64,000 bases of DNA, taken from positions 1 to 64,000 of the forward strand of contig NZ_ASJB01000050.1 in assembly GCF_000478275.1 (NCBI RefSeq). Reading direction: 5' to 3'. Within the stretch, counting starts at the first letter, position 1. Each line of letters starts with the position of its first letter. This stretch comes from Amycolatopsis orientalis DSM 40040 = KCTC 9412. GTDB taxonomy: Bacteria; Actinomycetota; Actinomycetes; Mycobacteriales; Pseudonocardiaceae. A program made the translations under genes and the position numbers. Below the pieces are notes generated by a model. That model was not told where the DNA came from. It saw nothing but the letters and a program-made list of their open reading frames with translations, and did no database searches. Below, in pieces: positions 17,217-25,870 of this stretch.

Positions 17217-18362
17217 TCACCTGGTCACCCGAAAGTGGGTGACCATCACCAGTTCCATCACCGCGTGTGCCTTGGCGACGTCCACCATCGGGATCGCGCG
17301 CGACCGCGGCCACTCGTCGACCCCTCGCTCCCGCTCGGTCACGAGCAGCAGCCGGACATGCCCACGCGAGTCGAGATCGCCGAAAGGCGAGACATAGATG
17401 AGCAGTTCGCTCTCGTCCTTGTCGCGAAGGGTGACTCCCGGATTTCCGCTGAACGAGACCTGACGGTGGTCCTTGAAAGTGCGGTGCGGATCCGCGAGCC
17501 ACTCCCCCGGCGCACCGCCGTTCGCGGTGGCCCCGGCCTCGATCTGGAGCCGATGCCGCGGTTCGACGAAGTAGCAGGAACCCGGCGTCGCGATCGGCTC
17601 GAACTCCGGCCCGTAGACCTTCTTGACCGCGTCGCGGAACACCGCGCATTCGACGTTCGGATCGGCCGCCCCCGCGGCGAGGATCCGCTCGGCGCCCGTG
17701 GGCACCGGCGCGTCGACGGCCGGATCGCAGTTCTCGCCCTTGCTGTTCGAAACCCAGTTCGCGCAGGCCCCGACGCGGGCGCTGTCCTGGCCGTCGGGCG
17801 GGTAGACGAGATCGCGAGGGAGCTTGGCGGCACCGGCGGTGGCGAAGTCGCGGAGGAGTCCGCAGTCCTTGCCGCGACTGGCGCTGCCGATCTCGAATCT
17901 GACGGCTCGCAGGAAGCTGACCGGAACCGTGATCGCGCATCCACTGATCCCGCCCTCACGATGGGACTCGATCTGGTAGGCCTTCACGCCGCCCAGGTCG
18001 ACCACGGCCCCGTCGTTCCGGAGTGCCGTGTGACCGGGGTCCACGTCGCGGACGTAGACGATGTCGTAGCCCCCACGGAGCAACGTGCACTGTTTCCTGC
18101 CGTCCTTCACCTCCGCCTTCCGCTCGACGGGCCGGGTATTGCCTGCCTTCCTGCGGTCGTAGGCGGCCATATCGATCAGCTCGCAGAAATCGAGTGCGGC
18201 CAGCGCGGCGTCCACGGCTCGTTCGTCACGATCGGCGGGTCGAGGTTGTTTCGGCTGCCATTTCGGAAACTGCGGTGGCGGCGGGGTGGTGACCACGGAA
18301 TCCGTACAAGCCGCCAATAGCCCGGCGAGCAGTGCAACAAGAATCACTCTTCGAAACTTCAT
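17217..18362 (-). CDS. Putative lipoprotein with paired Cys-rich units
   Basis: The product has 381 residues from ATG 18362. The signal peptide ends in a lipobox (GLLAAC), so the protein is expected to be lipid-anchored at Cys ~19. The exported part seems to hold two related units: one around FCELID...KQCTLLRGGYDIVYV and one around ACANWV...CAVFRDAVKKVYG...SCYFV. These are reminiscent of DUF3558-type lipoproteins of actinobacteria, but this is not a firm match. It is divergent from the ESX-type cluster and 26 bases upstream of the ATPase gene on the same strand. The function is unknown. An in-frame GTG/ATG further upstream would spoil the signal peptide. Confidence 0.7.
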   Translation of the reverse strand: MKFRRVILVALLAGLLAACTDSVVTTPPPPQFPKWQPKQPRPADRDERAVDAALAALDFCELIDMAAYDRRKAGNTRPVERKAEVKDGRKQCTLLRGGYDIVYVRDVDPGHTALRNDGAVVDLGGVKAYQIESHREGGISGCAITVPVSFLRAVRFEIGSASRGKDCGLLRDFATAGAAKLPRDLVYPPDGQDSARVGACANWVSNSKGENCDPAVDAPVPTGAERILAAGAADPNVECAVFRDAVKKVYGPEFEPIATPGSCYFVEPRHRLQIEAGATANGGAPGEWLADPHRTFKDHRQVSFSGNPGVTLRDKDESELLIYVSPFGDLDSRGHVRLLLVTERERGVDEWPRSRAIPMVDVAKAHAVMELVMVTHFRVTR

Positions 18363-18594
18363 TACGCGGAGTATGCGAACTCGTAGTGGCATCCACCAGC
18401 AGAAAGACCTTCCATCGACGCGCAACCACCCGAATGGTTTTCACTGATAGTCACCAGGAACGCGAGCGCTATTCAGTGGGGAACGGAACTTTATGCAGAC
18501 GTGCTCGCCCACTGGGGAACCCTGGTAATCTTCCCGGCGTCGGATTACGCAGGGTGCATCGGGGTGGAGCGCCTTGTAGCCACGGGAGGGGCAT

Positions 18595-18675
18595 ATGACG
18601 ACGGTGACTTCGGGGCGGGTTCGCCCGGTCAGCGGGGATCGGTTCGGCGCGGCAGGGGTGCATGGCCATGCCTGA
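18595..18675 (+). CDS. Possible 26-codon leader ORF ahead of the ESX-type cluster
   Basis: ATG 18595 has a strong GGGAGGGG site just upstream and encodes a 26-residue peptide (MTTVTSGRVRPVSGDRF...) ending at 18675. It overlaps the start of the next gene (18662) in another frame. It could couple translation to the next gene, or be the remnant of a longer N-terminus lost by frameshift. No family is recognised. Confidence 0.3.
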   Translation: MTTVTSGRVRPVSGDRFGAAGVHGHA

Positions 18676-19084
18676 GGGAACGCCCGTCTACCAACCCGGC
18701 TTCAACCCGGGCTCGATCTGCAAAGCCCCACCAACCGGTGGTTCTTACGGGACGCCGGTCGCGGAGGGCGCGGGGTTCAAGTACGACGAGGCGACCCTTC
18801 ACGAACTGGTGAAAGAGTGGCGCGAGCTGGCCCAGGAGTACACAGACGACCTCGACCAGGCCGAGTACATCGCAAAGGTCAAGCCTCCAGGGCGGGAGTA
18901 TGCGAGCGGAGACAACGCGACGATCACCCGCCTGTCCGGGCAAGCGCTCGTGGAGGCCCTTGGCCAGCGCGTCGCCTACTGCAAGAGCATGGCTGATAAA
19001 TATGTGGCAGCTCTCGGCAAGTACGCCACTGCGGAAGATCACACCACCTCAGTCATCAACCAGCAGCCGAAGGGCATCTTCTGA
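18662..19084 (+). CDS. WXG100-like ESX substrate candidate
   Basis: The product has 140 residues and no signal peptide. After a disordered ~40-residue start it is predicted helical (TLHELVKEWRELAQEY, then a second helix ending in GKYATAED). Y121-ATA-E125 fits the YxxxD/E type VII secretion signal at the end of a helix-turn-helix substrate. GGCAGGGG precedes ATG 18662; ATG 18668 is possible. The stop overlaps the DUF3558 lipoprotein start by one base. The four-gene row (this gene, DUF3558, a WxG protein, EspG) is a pattern seen in Pseudonocardiaceae without ESX core genes nearby. Confidence 0.6.
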   Translation: MAMPEGTPVYQPGFNPGSICKAPPTGGSYGTPVAEGAGFKYDEATLHELVKEWRELAQEYTDDLDQAEYIAKVKPPGREYASGDNATITRLSGQALVEALGQRVAYCKSMADKYVAALGKYATAEDHTTSVINQQPKGIF

Positions 19085-19701
19085 TGCGACGCACCACCCT
19101 AATTCTCAGCGCGGCAGCCTTCGCCCTCGCTGCCTGTTCCACTCCCACCAACGGCACGCCCACGCCCACCAACGGCGGATCAAGCCCGAGCTCCTCGACC
19201 TCGCCCAGCCTGCCGCCTGGTGTCCCCAAGGTCAATCACCCGATCGACGTGACACGGTTTAAACAAGACCCCTGCAAAGCGCTCACCAAAGCGCAGGTCG
19301 AAGAACTCCTCGGGTCTTCCGACACCGAAACTGTGCCTCGTCCAGACGGCGAAGCGGGTCCGGCATGCAGGTGGTCCATCCCCTCCACTGCCGAGCCCCG
19401 CATCAACGTGATCTTCGGCAACTCTCCAGATGGTGGTACCGCTAGCGTCTATGCGGCCAAGGGGAATGCTTACAAGCTCGTTGAGCCGCTCGCGCCGATT
19501 GACGGGTATCCAGTGACTGCCTACGGCGTCATTGACCGCCGCGCCGAAGGCGCTTGCTCGGTGTCGCTGGGCATCAGCGATACCGAAACCGTCGGCATAG
19601 CCGCAACACAGTCTGCAGCGAACGTTGGCAAAAAGGACCCCTGCAACGCTGCTCGTGAAGGCGCGATCCGGGTACTGGCCACCATCCGAGGGGGCAACTG
19701 A
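19084..19701 (+). CDS. DUF3558 lipoprotein
   Basis: The product has 205 residues. A lipobox (FALAAC) follows a short signal peptide, then a Ser/Thr/Pro linker (~20-48). The DUF3558 domain shows the typical DPCKALTKAQVEELLG start, a central ACRWSIPS strand and the closing CSVSLGISD...DPC segment. DUF3558 lipoproteins occur widely in actinobacteria, often next to ESX substrates. The biochemical role is unknown. It overlaps both neighbours by one base (TGATG), implying translational coupling across the cluster. Confidence 0.8.
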   Translation: MRRTTLILSAAAFALAACSTPTNGTPTPTNGGSSPSSSTSPSLPPGVPKVNHPIDVTRFKQDPCKALTKAQVEELLGSSDTETVPRPDGEAGPACRWSIPSTAEPRINVIFGNSPDGGTASVYAAKGNAYKLVEPLAPIDGYPVTAYGVIDRRAEGACSVSLGISDTETVGIAATQSAANVGKKDPCNAAREGAIRVLATIRGGN

Positions 19702-20984
19702 TGACGGCAGGACCGCTCACAGCCGCCCAGATCTACGAGCAGGTCACCGGCGGCGAAGGCACCGGCTCGCTCTCCGAAGCACAGGTACGTGCCTACAACC
19801 TGACCAAACGACACCACGAGCGTGCGCAGAGGCTCACCGCGCTCACCCAGAAGACCATGGCCGGCTGGCAAGGTGAGTCCAGCAGGGCGGCCGCCGACGC
19901 GACGAAGCCCGTCGTAGAGGCAGCGCTCGACGACGCGATGCATCTGGCCGTCGCTCAGGCGGCCATCACTTCGCAGATGGACGCGTTCGGTACCGCGAAG
20001 AACTCCGTCAAGCCCGTGCCCCCGCAACAACCCGCGCCCACGGCCGAGGATGTCGTGGGGATCCTCGAAGGCAACGGCGGCTACTGGGACAAGGTCAAGA
20101 GCTACCAGGCCGACAGCCAGCACAACATCGACACCTTCTCCGTCTATCACTCCGCCAGCACCTCCAACGGCGACGAACTGCCCGCCCAGTACGCGCAGCT
20201 GACCGACCCCGGCGGCACCGTCACTCTGGACGACGGCAGCTCCGGGAAACCGGCGGCCAAGGGGTTCGGCGACGGTTCCGACGGGCGGGACCGCGGGATC
20301 GGCGAGCCCTACCGCGGGCCGGGCACCGGCGAGCCGGTGCCGGGTGGGCCGGGCACCGGCGGCCCGAACGTGGGCGGCCCGCAACCCGAACAGGGTGGCC
20401 CCCGGCCCGGGCAGAGCGGCCCGCAGCCGGTCCAGCCGGGCACACACCTTCCGCAGCCCGACGACGGAACCCGCGCGAACTCGTACACGCCGCCTCAGGT
20501 CAACCCGGTCGTGCCGCCCGCGGCGAACGCCGACTTCGGGCCGACCGGCAAGCCGATCAACACCTTCAACCAGCCAGGCACCCTCCCGCCCGGGTACACG
20601 CCGTTCGGGCCGGGAACCGGTGGCACGCCGGGGTCGCCCGGTGGACGAACGGCAGGTGGCCCCGGATCGCCCGGCGGGTACCGGAGTGGAGTCCCCGGCG
20701 GACCGGGCGGCACAGGGCAGCCCGGTCCGGGTGGTCGTAGCGGCACCGGAGCGCCGGGTCAGCCCATGGGCGGCCGTGGCACGGCGGGATCCGCCGGCGC
20801 CGCCGGTCGCGGCGGGGCGAACGGGATGCCGATGGCGCCGGGCGCGGCCCGCGGCAAGGGCGAGGAGGACAAGGAGAAGAAGGCTCCTGCGTACCTTCAG
20901 AACCCGGACCCGGACGAGACCTTCGGCGGCTACATCGAGAAGCCGATGCCGCCGGTGATCGGCGAAAAGAAGGCGCAGCAGTAG
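19701..20984 (+). CDS. PPE/WXG-like protein with Gly/Pro-rich tail
   Basis: The product has 427 residues. The N-terminal ~170 are predicted helical with a WxG turn (MAGWQGESS, W56-Q-G58), typical of ESX-exported helical hairpins. Residues ~190-390 are a low-complexity Gly/Pro repeat region (GPGTGEPVPGGPGTGGP and similar). A conserved-looking charged end follows (AYLQNPDPDETFGGYIEKP). No signal peptide is seen, so secretion would be via type VII with EspG, encoded 27 bases downstream, as chaperone. The tail is likely surface-exposed or wall-spanning. The start overlaps the DUF3558 stop by one base. Confidence 0.7.
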   Translation: MTAGPLTAAQIYEQVTGGEGTGSLSEAQVRAYNLTKRHHERAQRLTALTQKTMAGWQGESSRAAADATKPVVEAALDDAMHLAVAQAAITSQMDAFGTAKNSVKPVPPQQPAPTAEDVVGILEGNGGYWDKVKSYQADSQHNIDTFSVYHSASTSNGDELPAQYAQLTDPGGTVTLDDGSSGKPAAKGFGDGSDGRDRGIGEPYRGPGTGEPVPGGPGTGGPNVGGPQPEQGGPRPGQSGPQPVQPGTHLPQPDDGTRANSYTPPQVNPVVPPAANADFGPTGKPINTFNQPGTLPPGYTPFGPGTGGTPGSPGGRTAGGPGSPGGYRSGVPGGPGGTGQPGPGGRSGTGAPGQPMGGRGTAGSAGAAGRGGANGMPMAPGAARGKGEEDKEKKAPAYLQNPDPDETFGGYIEKPMPPVIGEKKAQQ

Positions 20985-21011
20985 CACCACAGTCCCAGGG
21001 GAGGGAGAAAC

Positions 21012-21767
21012 GTGGTGCTCTCGCGCCCGGTCGAGATCACGCTCGACACCTTGTTGACCGCGTTCCGTCACGCCCGCTGCGGGGATCCGCATCTGATCTT
21101 CGCGGGCGGCCTGCGGTACGTGCCGCCGTCGTCGCGGAACGGCGAAGACAGGGCGGCGTTCGAAGAACTCGGCGGGCTTGGCTTCACCGAGGGCAAAAGG
21201 CTGACCAGCGATTTCGAGGACGTCCTGCACATCCTCGACCGGCCGCACACCGAGTACTACGCGACCGTCCGGACCGAGGCGGAGCAGTACAGCGTGCTCG
21301 TCGCCGTGCGCGGACGGGCGGCGGTCACCGCGATCTGCGAGGACCACCGGGTATGGCTGAAGGGTGTGCGGACCGACGACCGCGCGGCCGCGCTCGTGAT
21401 GAACCTGCCCGAGTATCCGCCCGCCCACTTCGCGCCGTTTTCGTTGCCACAGGACGACTTCAAGCCCGGTGCCGGAAGCGGCCTCTACGACGACGAGGCC
21501 GAGGCACGAAGCCGTGACGCGCGACGGCTGGACGAGGTCTTCGAGCAGCCGTACTTCGGCGTCGGGTTCTTCGCCGCGGCGAAGCATCCCGATGGCGGCA
21601 AACGTGTCGAAGCCACCGACGGCCTGACGTATCTGGACATCGACGCCGGACGGGTGGCCATGCACGTGACCGGCTCGGCCACGAACCGGTACATCACCGT
21701 CCTGCCCGGCGAACCCACGCTGCTGGCCCAGAAGGTCGCCGCGTTGCGGGCCAGCCTCGACCACTGA
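21012..21767 (+). CDS. EspG-family ESX secretion-associated chaperone
   Basis: The product has 251 residues from GTG 21012 (GTG 21015 is possible), preceded by GGGGAGGGAG. The sequence fits the EspG fold: an N-terminal strand-helix (VEITLDTLLTAFRHARCGDPH), a central RTEAEQYSVLVAVRG strand pair, and a C-terminal LTYLDIDAGRVAMHV...VLPG segment. EspG proteins bind PE/PPE-type substrates in the cytoplasm and keep them soluble for export. The preceding 427-residue protein is the probable client. The gene ends at a palindrome shared with the convergent regulator. Confidence 0.8.
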   Translation: MVLSRPVEITLDTLLTAFRHARCGDPHLIFAGGLRYVPPSSRNGEDRAAFEELGGLGFTEGKRLTSDFEDVLHILDRPHTEYYATVRTEAEQYSVLVAVRGRAAVTAICEDHRVWLKGVRTDDRAAALVMNLPEYPPAHFAPFSLPQDDFKPGAGSGLYDDEAEARSRDARRLDEVFEQPYFGVGFFAAAKHPDGGKRVEATDGLTYLDIDAGRVAMHVTGSATNRYITVLPGEPTLLAQKVAALRASLDH

Positions 21768-21772
21768 CGCTC

Positions 21773-21812
21773 GTGAGTGGTAATGACGGTTCTAACCCTC
21801 ATTACCACTCAC
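21773..21812. terminator. Palindrome, GTGAGTGGTAA family, between convergent genes
   Basis: Arms of 19 bases (21773-21791 and 21794-21812) match with one mismatch. The repeat lies 6 bases after the espG stop and 7 bases before the stop of the convergent regulator, so a bidirectional terminator is the natural reading. Confidence 0.8.
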
Positions 21813-21818
21813 AAGCCG

Positions 21819-22646
21819 CTACGGAACCGGCGGTATCAGGCTTTCGATCAGGCGCACGGACCGTGCCGGGTCCAGCGCTTTGGCGTCCACAGTGGACTGG
21901 AGGTAGGGATCGACGTCCCCTGGCCGATGCAGGAACACCCCGCAGCGCCGCTGGTCCAGATACACCACCGGCCGGTCGTCGCCGAACTCCAGCAGGACGT
22001 GGGTGCTGGGATGGCCACCGGCGGTGAAGGGAACGACCCGCAGGTCGACGGCCGGGCGCCGCGCCAGCGCGACGAGATGCCGGAGCTGGTTCGCCATCAC
22101 GTGCGAGCCGCCGACCTGACGATGCAGAGCCCCTTCATCGAGGTAGGCGACGAATTTCGGCGGATTCTTTCGGTCCAGCACCTTCTGTCGCTCGCGGCGC
22201 GATTCGAGCCGCGCTTCGATTTCCCCTGCTGGAACGTCCGCCGCGACCAACGATGCCCTGGCGTACGAAGGAGTCTGCAGCAGCACCGGCAGCGACGCGA
22301 CGCAGGACGCGACGATTCTGGTGGCGTCGAGTTCATACAGGGCAAGGGTTTTCCGCTGACACGCCAGACCGGCGTCGCCGGTTTCCAGCCAGCTCGGCCG
22401 ATCGGCGTCACGAGCCAGCCCGATCAGCGCGTCGCGCCGCGCTCCGGTGACCTGGTAGACGGCGAGCAGTGCCGATACCTCTTCGGCCGATGCCGGGCGT
22501 AAGCCGGTTTCGATCCGGCTGATCGTCGACTGGGACCAGGCCAGTTTGTCGGCCACCTCGGTCATGGCGAGTCTGCTGCTCTTCCGCGCGAGTCGAAGTC
22601 CCTCGGCGAGTGCCCGTGCTCGGGGGCTGGGCTTCGGCTTCGGCAT
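21819..22646 (-). CDS. XRE-family regulator with DUF5753 domain
   Basis: The product has 275 residues from ATG 22646 (a TTG three codons upstream is possible). The N-terminal helix-turn-helix (MTEVADKLAWSQSTISRIETG) is followed by the DUF5753 effector-like domain (~95-270, with VLDRKNPPKFVAYLDEGAL and VVPFTAGGHPS). This architecture is very common in actinobacteria, usually next to a DUF397 gene and linked to development or antibiotic control. No DUF397 gene is present here. It is oriented against espG. Confidence 0.85.
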   Translation of the reverse strand: MPKPKPSPRARALAEGLRLARKSSRLAMTEVADKLAWSQSTISRIETGLRPASAEEVSALLAVYQVTGARRDALIGLARDADRPSWLETGDAGLACQRKTLALYELDATRIVASCVASLPVLLQTPSYARASLVAADVPAGEIEARLESRRERQKVLDRKNPPKFVAYLDEGALHRQVGGSHVMANQLRHLVALARRPAVDLRVVPFTAGGHPSTHVLLEFGDDRPVVYLDQRRCGVFLHRPGDVDPYLQSTVDAKALDPARSVRLIESLIPPVP

Positions 22647-22691
22647 GGCGAGCAACCTGCCAGGTGCGGCCCGGCAATTCAGTGCCCGATA

Positions 22692-22745
22692 CGCGTGAAG
22701 GCCCCCTTCCCACGGCTGAGCCGAGGGAAGGAGGCCTTCACGCGC
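22692..22745. terminator. GGCTGAGCC-core palindrome downstream of nuoN
   Basis: An imperfect 54-base palindrome (CGCGTGAAGGCC... to ...GGCCTTCACGCG, core CGGCTGAGCCG) ends 6 bases beyond the nuoN stop. A near-identical perfect copy is at 39118-39170 near the other end of the nuo operon. It is a likely nuo terminator. Confidence 0.75.
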
Positions 22746-22751
22746 GAACGA

Positions 22752-24317
22752 CTACTTCAGGGCGAAACCGCCGGAGCCCGCCCAGTCGAGGGCGAACGCC
22801 GGGATCAGGCCGAGCACCAGCGTGACGATGACGCCGAGCGTGATCGCCGTCGTGGTGAACGCGCCGGGCACGGTGACGGTCGGACCGTCGGGCGCCGGCT
22901 CGGAGAAGTACATCAGCACGATCACCCGCAGGTAGAAGAACGCGGCGACGGCGCTGAAGACCAGGGCGACGACGACCAGCGGCGCCATCCCGTCGGACAG
23001 GGCGGCCGAGAACACCACGAACTTGCCGACGAACCCACTGGTCAGCGGGATACCCGCCAGCGCGAGCAGCAGGAAGGTGAACACCCCCGCCAGCACCGGC
23101 GACCGTTTCGCAAGGCCAGCCCACGCGGACAGGTGCGTCGCCTCGCCGTTCGAATCCCGCACCAGCGAGACGACACCGAACGCGGCGAGCGTGGTGAAAC
23201 CGTAGGCCAGCAGGTAGAACAGCGTGCTCGACAGGCCTTCCTCGGTCATCGCGATCGCACCCACGAGCAGGAACCCGGCGTGCGCGATGGACGAGTAGGC
23301 GATCATGCGCTTCACGTCGGTCTGGGTCAGGCCCAGCACCGCGCCGATCAGCATCGAGATGATCGCGACGCCCCAGAGCACGCCGCGCCATTCCCAGCTG
23401 GTCGACTCGAACGCCACCGAGAACACCCGCAGGATCCCGCCGAACGCGGCGACCTTGGTGCAGGCGCCCATGAACGCGGTGACCGGGGTCGGCGCGCCCT
23501 GGTAGACGTCCGGGGTCCAGGTGTGGAACGGGCCGACCGACCCCTTGAACAGCAGGCCGACCGCGAGCAGCCCGAGCCCGGCGAACAGCAGCGTGTCCGA
23601 CCGGTCCGAACCGGCGGCCGCGTTGGCGATGTCCGACAGCTTCACGGAGTTCGCGTAGCCGTAGAGCAGCGCGAGACCGTAGAGGAAGAACGCCGACGAG
23701 AACGCGCCGAGCAGGAAGTACTTGACCGCGGATTCCTGCGAGAGCAGGCGGCGGCGCCGCGCGAGCCCGCACATCAGGTACAGCGGCAGGCTCAGTACTT
23801 CGAGCGCGATGAACATGGTCAGCAGGTCGTTGGCCGCGACGAACGACATCATGCCGCCGAGCGCGAACAGCGTCAGCGGGAAGACCTCGGTCTGCATACC
23901 GGTGGTGCCGACCTGCGCGCGGTCCTGGACCGTGCCGGGGCGGATACCGGCCTGTGCGACGAACGCGCCGCCGGGTTCGACCGAGCGGTCCGCGATCAGC
24001 AGCAGCGCGCCCAGTGCCAGCGCCAGCAGTGTGCCCCACAGGAACAGCGAGGGCCGGTCAACGGCGATCGCACCGCTGAAGGTGGTCACGCCGCCCTTCG
24101 GCGCGGACGAACTGACGTACCAGGCGAGGAAGACGCCCGCGGCCCCGATCCCCAGCAGGGACAGGAAGACCTGCGACGGCCACCGCATGTGCTTGGGCAG
24201 GAAGGCTTCGAACAGCACGCTGACGCATGCCGCCGCGAAGATGATCAACACCGGTGTGACGGCGAAGTAATCGATCGACGGCACCTGCACCGGTGGCGCC
24301 TGAGTCAAGAAGAGCAC
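22752..24317 (-). CDS. nuoN: NADH-quinone oxidoreductase subunit N
   Basis: The product has 521 residues and many membrane helices. It is an antiporter-like proton channel subunit of complex I. It shows the conserved Lys-bearing helices and the segment SVGPFHTWTPDVYQGAPTPV (GPFH.W.PDVY.GAP.P), diagnostic of NuoN/NuoL/NuoM. GTG start, two bases after the nuoM stop. It is the last gene of the operon and is followed by a palindrome. Confidence 0.95.
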   Translation of the reverse strand: MLFLTQAPPVQVPSIDYFAVTPVLIIFAAACVSVLFEAFLPKHMRWPSQVFLSLLGIGAAGVFLAWYVSSSAPKGGVTTFSGAIAVDRPSLFLWGTLLALALGALLLIADRSVEPGGAFVAQAGIRPGTVQDRAQVGTTGMQTEVFPLTLFALGGMMSFVAANDLLTMFIALEVLSLPLYLMCGLARRRRLLSQESAVKYFLLGAFSSAFFLYGLALLYGYANSVKLSDIANAAAGSDRSDTLLFAGLGLLAVGLLFKGSVGPFHTWTPDVYQGAPTPVTAFMGACTKVAAFGGILRVFSVAFESTSWEWRGVLWGVAIISMLIGAVLGLTQTDVKRMIAYSSIAHAGFLLVGAIAMTEEGLSSTLFYLLAYGFTTLAAFGVVSLVRDSNGEATHLSAWAGLAKRSPVLAGVFTFLLLALAGIPLTSGFVGKFVVFSAALSDGMAPLVVVALVFSAVAAFFYLRVIVLMYFSEPAPDGPTVTVPGAFTTTAITLGVIVTLVLGLIPAFALDWAGSGGFALK

Positions 24318-24319
24318 TG

Positions 24320-25870
24320 TTACTTGCCTCCCTGTACGGACGACATCGTCGCCTGCACCGACGGGGTGATCGTGTCGAGCACCGGCTTGGGATAGAACCC
24401 GAGCGCGATGATCAGCACGACCATCGGCGCCAGGATCGCGATCTCCCTGCCGCCGAGGTCCTTGATGGCCTTGGTCGCCCCGAGTTCCGGAGCCATCGCC
24501 GTGCCCGGTCCGCCGCCGGCGCCGATCAGGGCGTCACCGCGGACGGGGCCCTGCATGACGCGCTGGTAGAGCCAAAGCACGTACGCCGCGGCCAGCACCA
24601 TGCCGACCGTCGCGATGATCGTGTACACCGGGTAGTCCACAAAGGACCCCAGCAGCACCAGGAACTCGCTGATGAACGAGTTCGTGCCGGGCAGGGACAA
24701 GGTGGACAGACCGGCGATGAGCAGCATCCCGCCGAGCAGCGGGGTCACCTTCGCCATGCCGCCGTAGTCGGAGATCCGGGTGGATCCGCCGCGCATCACG
24801 ATGAGGCCGACCACCACGATCAGCATGCCGGTGGCGAGGCTGTGGTTGAGCATGTACGACACCGAGCCGACCATCGCCTGCTCGTTGAAGGTGAAGATGC
24901 CCAGCGCGATGAAGCCGAAGTGGGCGATCGACACGTAGGCGATGAACCGCTTCATGTCGCGCTGCCCCGCGGCGAGGATGGAGCCGTAAAGGACACCCGC
25001 GACGGCGAGCACCAGCACCCACGGCGCGAGTTCCTTGCTGGCCTCCGGGAACATCGGGAGGCAGTAGCGCAGGAACCCGAACGTGCCGACCTTGTCCAGC
25101 ACACCGACCAGCAGCACCGCGACGCCGATGGGCGCCTGGCCCGCGGCGTCCGGCAGCCAGGTGTGGAACGGCACCAAAGGGGCCTTGATCGCGAACGCGA
25201 GGAAGAACCCGAGGAACAGCCAGATCTGGGTGCCCGTCGGGGCGTCGCGGACGACGGTGACGAGCGTTTCCCAGTCGAAGGTGCCCTTGCCGAGCTTGTC
25301 CGACGCCAGCGAGTACGCCCCGATCGCCGAGGCCAGCATGATCAGGCCGCCGAGGAACGAGTACAGGAAGAACTTGACCGCCGCGTACTGCCGGTTCGCG
25401 CCGCCGTAGCCGCCGATCAGGAAGTACATCGGGATCAGCATGATCTCGAACAGCACGTAGAACAGGAAGACGTCGGTCGCGGCGAACACCGCGATGGTCA
25501 GCGCCTCCTGCACCAGGATCAGCGACAGGAACCCGCCCGCCGAGCGCCCGGCCGGGAGCTTGTCGGTCAGGCCCAGCGCGCCGACCACGATCGGCACCAG
25601 CAGCCCGATGACCGCGATCATCACCAGCGCGATGCCGTCGATGCCGAACGAGATGTGGATGCCGAAGTTCGGGATCCAGTCCATCGAGGACTTCTGCTGG
25701 ATCCGGTCCCCGGTCGGCGAGTAGCTCGCCCACATCGGGATCACCAGCAGGAACGTCAGGAGCGACACCACGAGCGCGGTGAGCGTCGCGAGCCTGTCGT
25801 TCTTCTTCATCCCCGCGACGACCGCGGCGCCGACCAGCGGCAGCAGGATGGTTGCGAGTACCCAGGTCAT
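24320..25870 (-). CDS. nuoM: NADH-quinone oxidoreductase subunit M
   Basis: The product has 516 residues and about 14 membrane helices. It is the second antiporter-like subunit. KAPLVPFHTWLPDAAGQAP is the family signature, and SFISEFLVLLG follows near the C-terminal third. A Glu in the FEIMLIPMYFLIGG helix lies where the essential glutamate of the channel helix is expected. The start overlaps nuoL by four bases (ATGA). Confidence 0.95.
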   Translation of the reverse strand: MTWVLATILLPLVGAAVVAGMKKNDRLATLTALVVSLLTFLLVIPMWASYSPTGDRIQQKSSMDWIPNFGIHISFGIDGIALVMIAVIGLLVPIVVGALGLTDKLPAGRSAGGFLSLILVQEALTIAVFAATDVFLFYVLFEIMLIPMYFLIGGYGGANRQYAAVKFFLYSFLGGLIMLASAIGAYSLASDKLGKGTFDWETLVTVVRDAPTGTQIWLFLGFFLAFAIKAPLVPFHTWLPDAAGQAPIGVAVLLVGVLDKVGTFGFLRYCLPMFPEASKELAPWVLVLAVAGVLYGSILAAGQRDMKRFIAYVSIAHFGFIALGIFTFNEQAMVGSVSYMLNHSLATGMLIVVVGLIVMRGGSTRISDYGGMAKVTPLLGGMLLIAGLSTLSLPGTNSFISEFLVLLGSFVDYPVYTIIATVGMVLAAAYVLWLYQRVMQGPVRGDALIGAGGGPGTAMAPELGATKAIKDLGGREIAILAPMVVLIIALGFYPKPVLDTITPSVQATMSSVQGGK

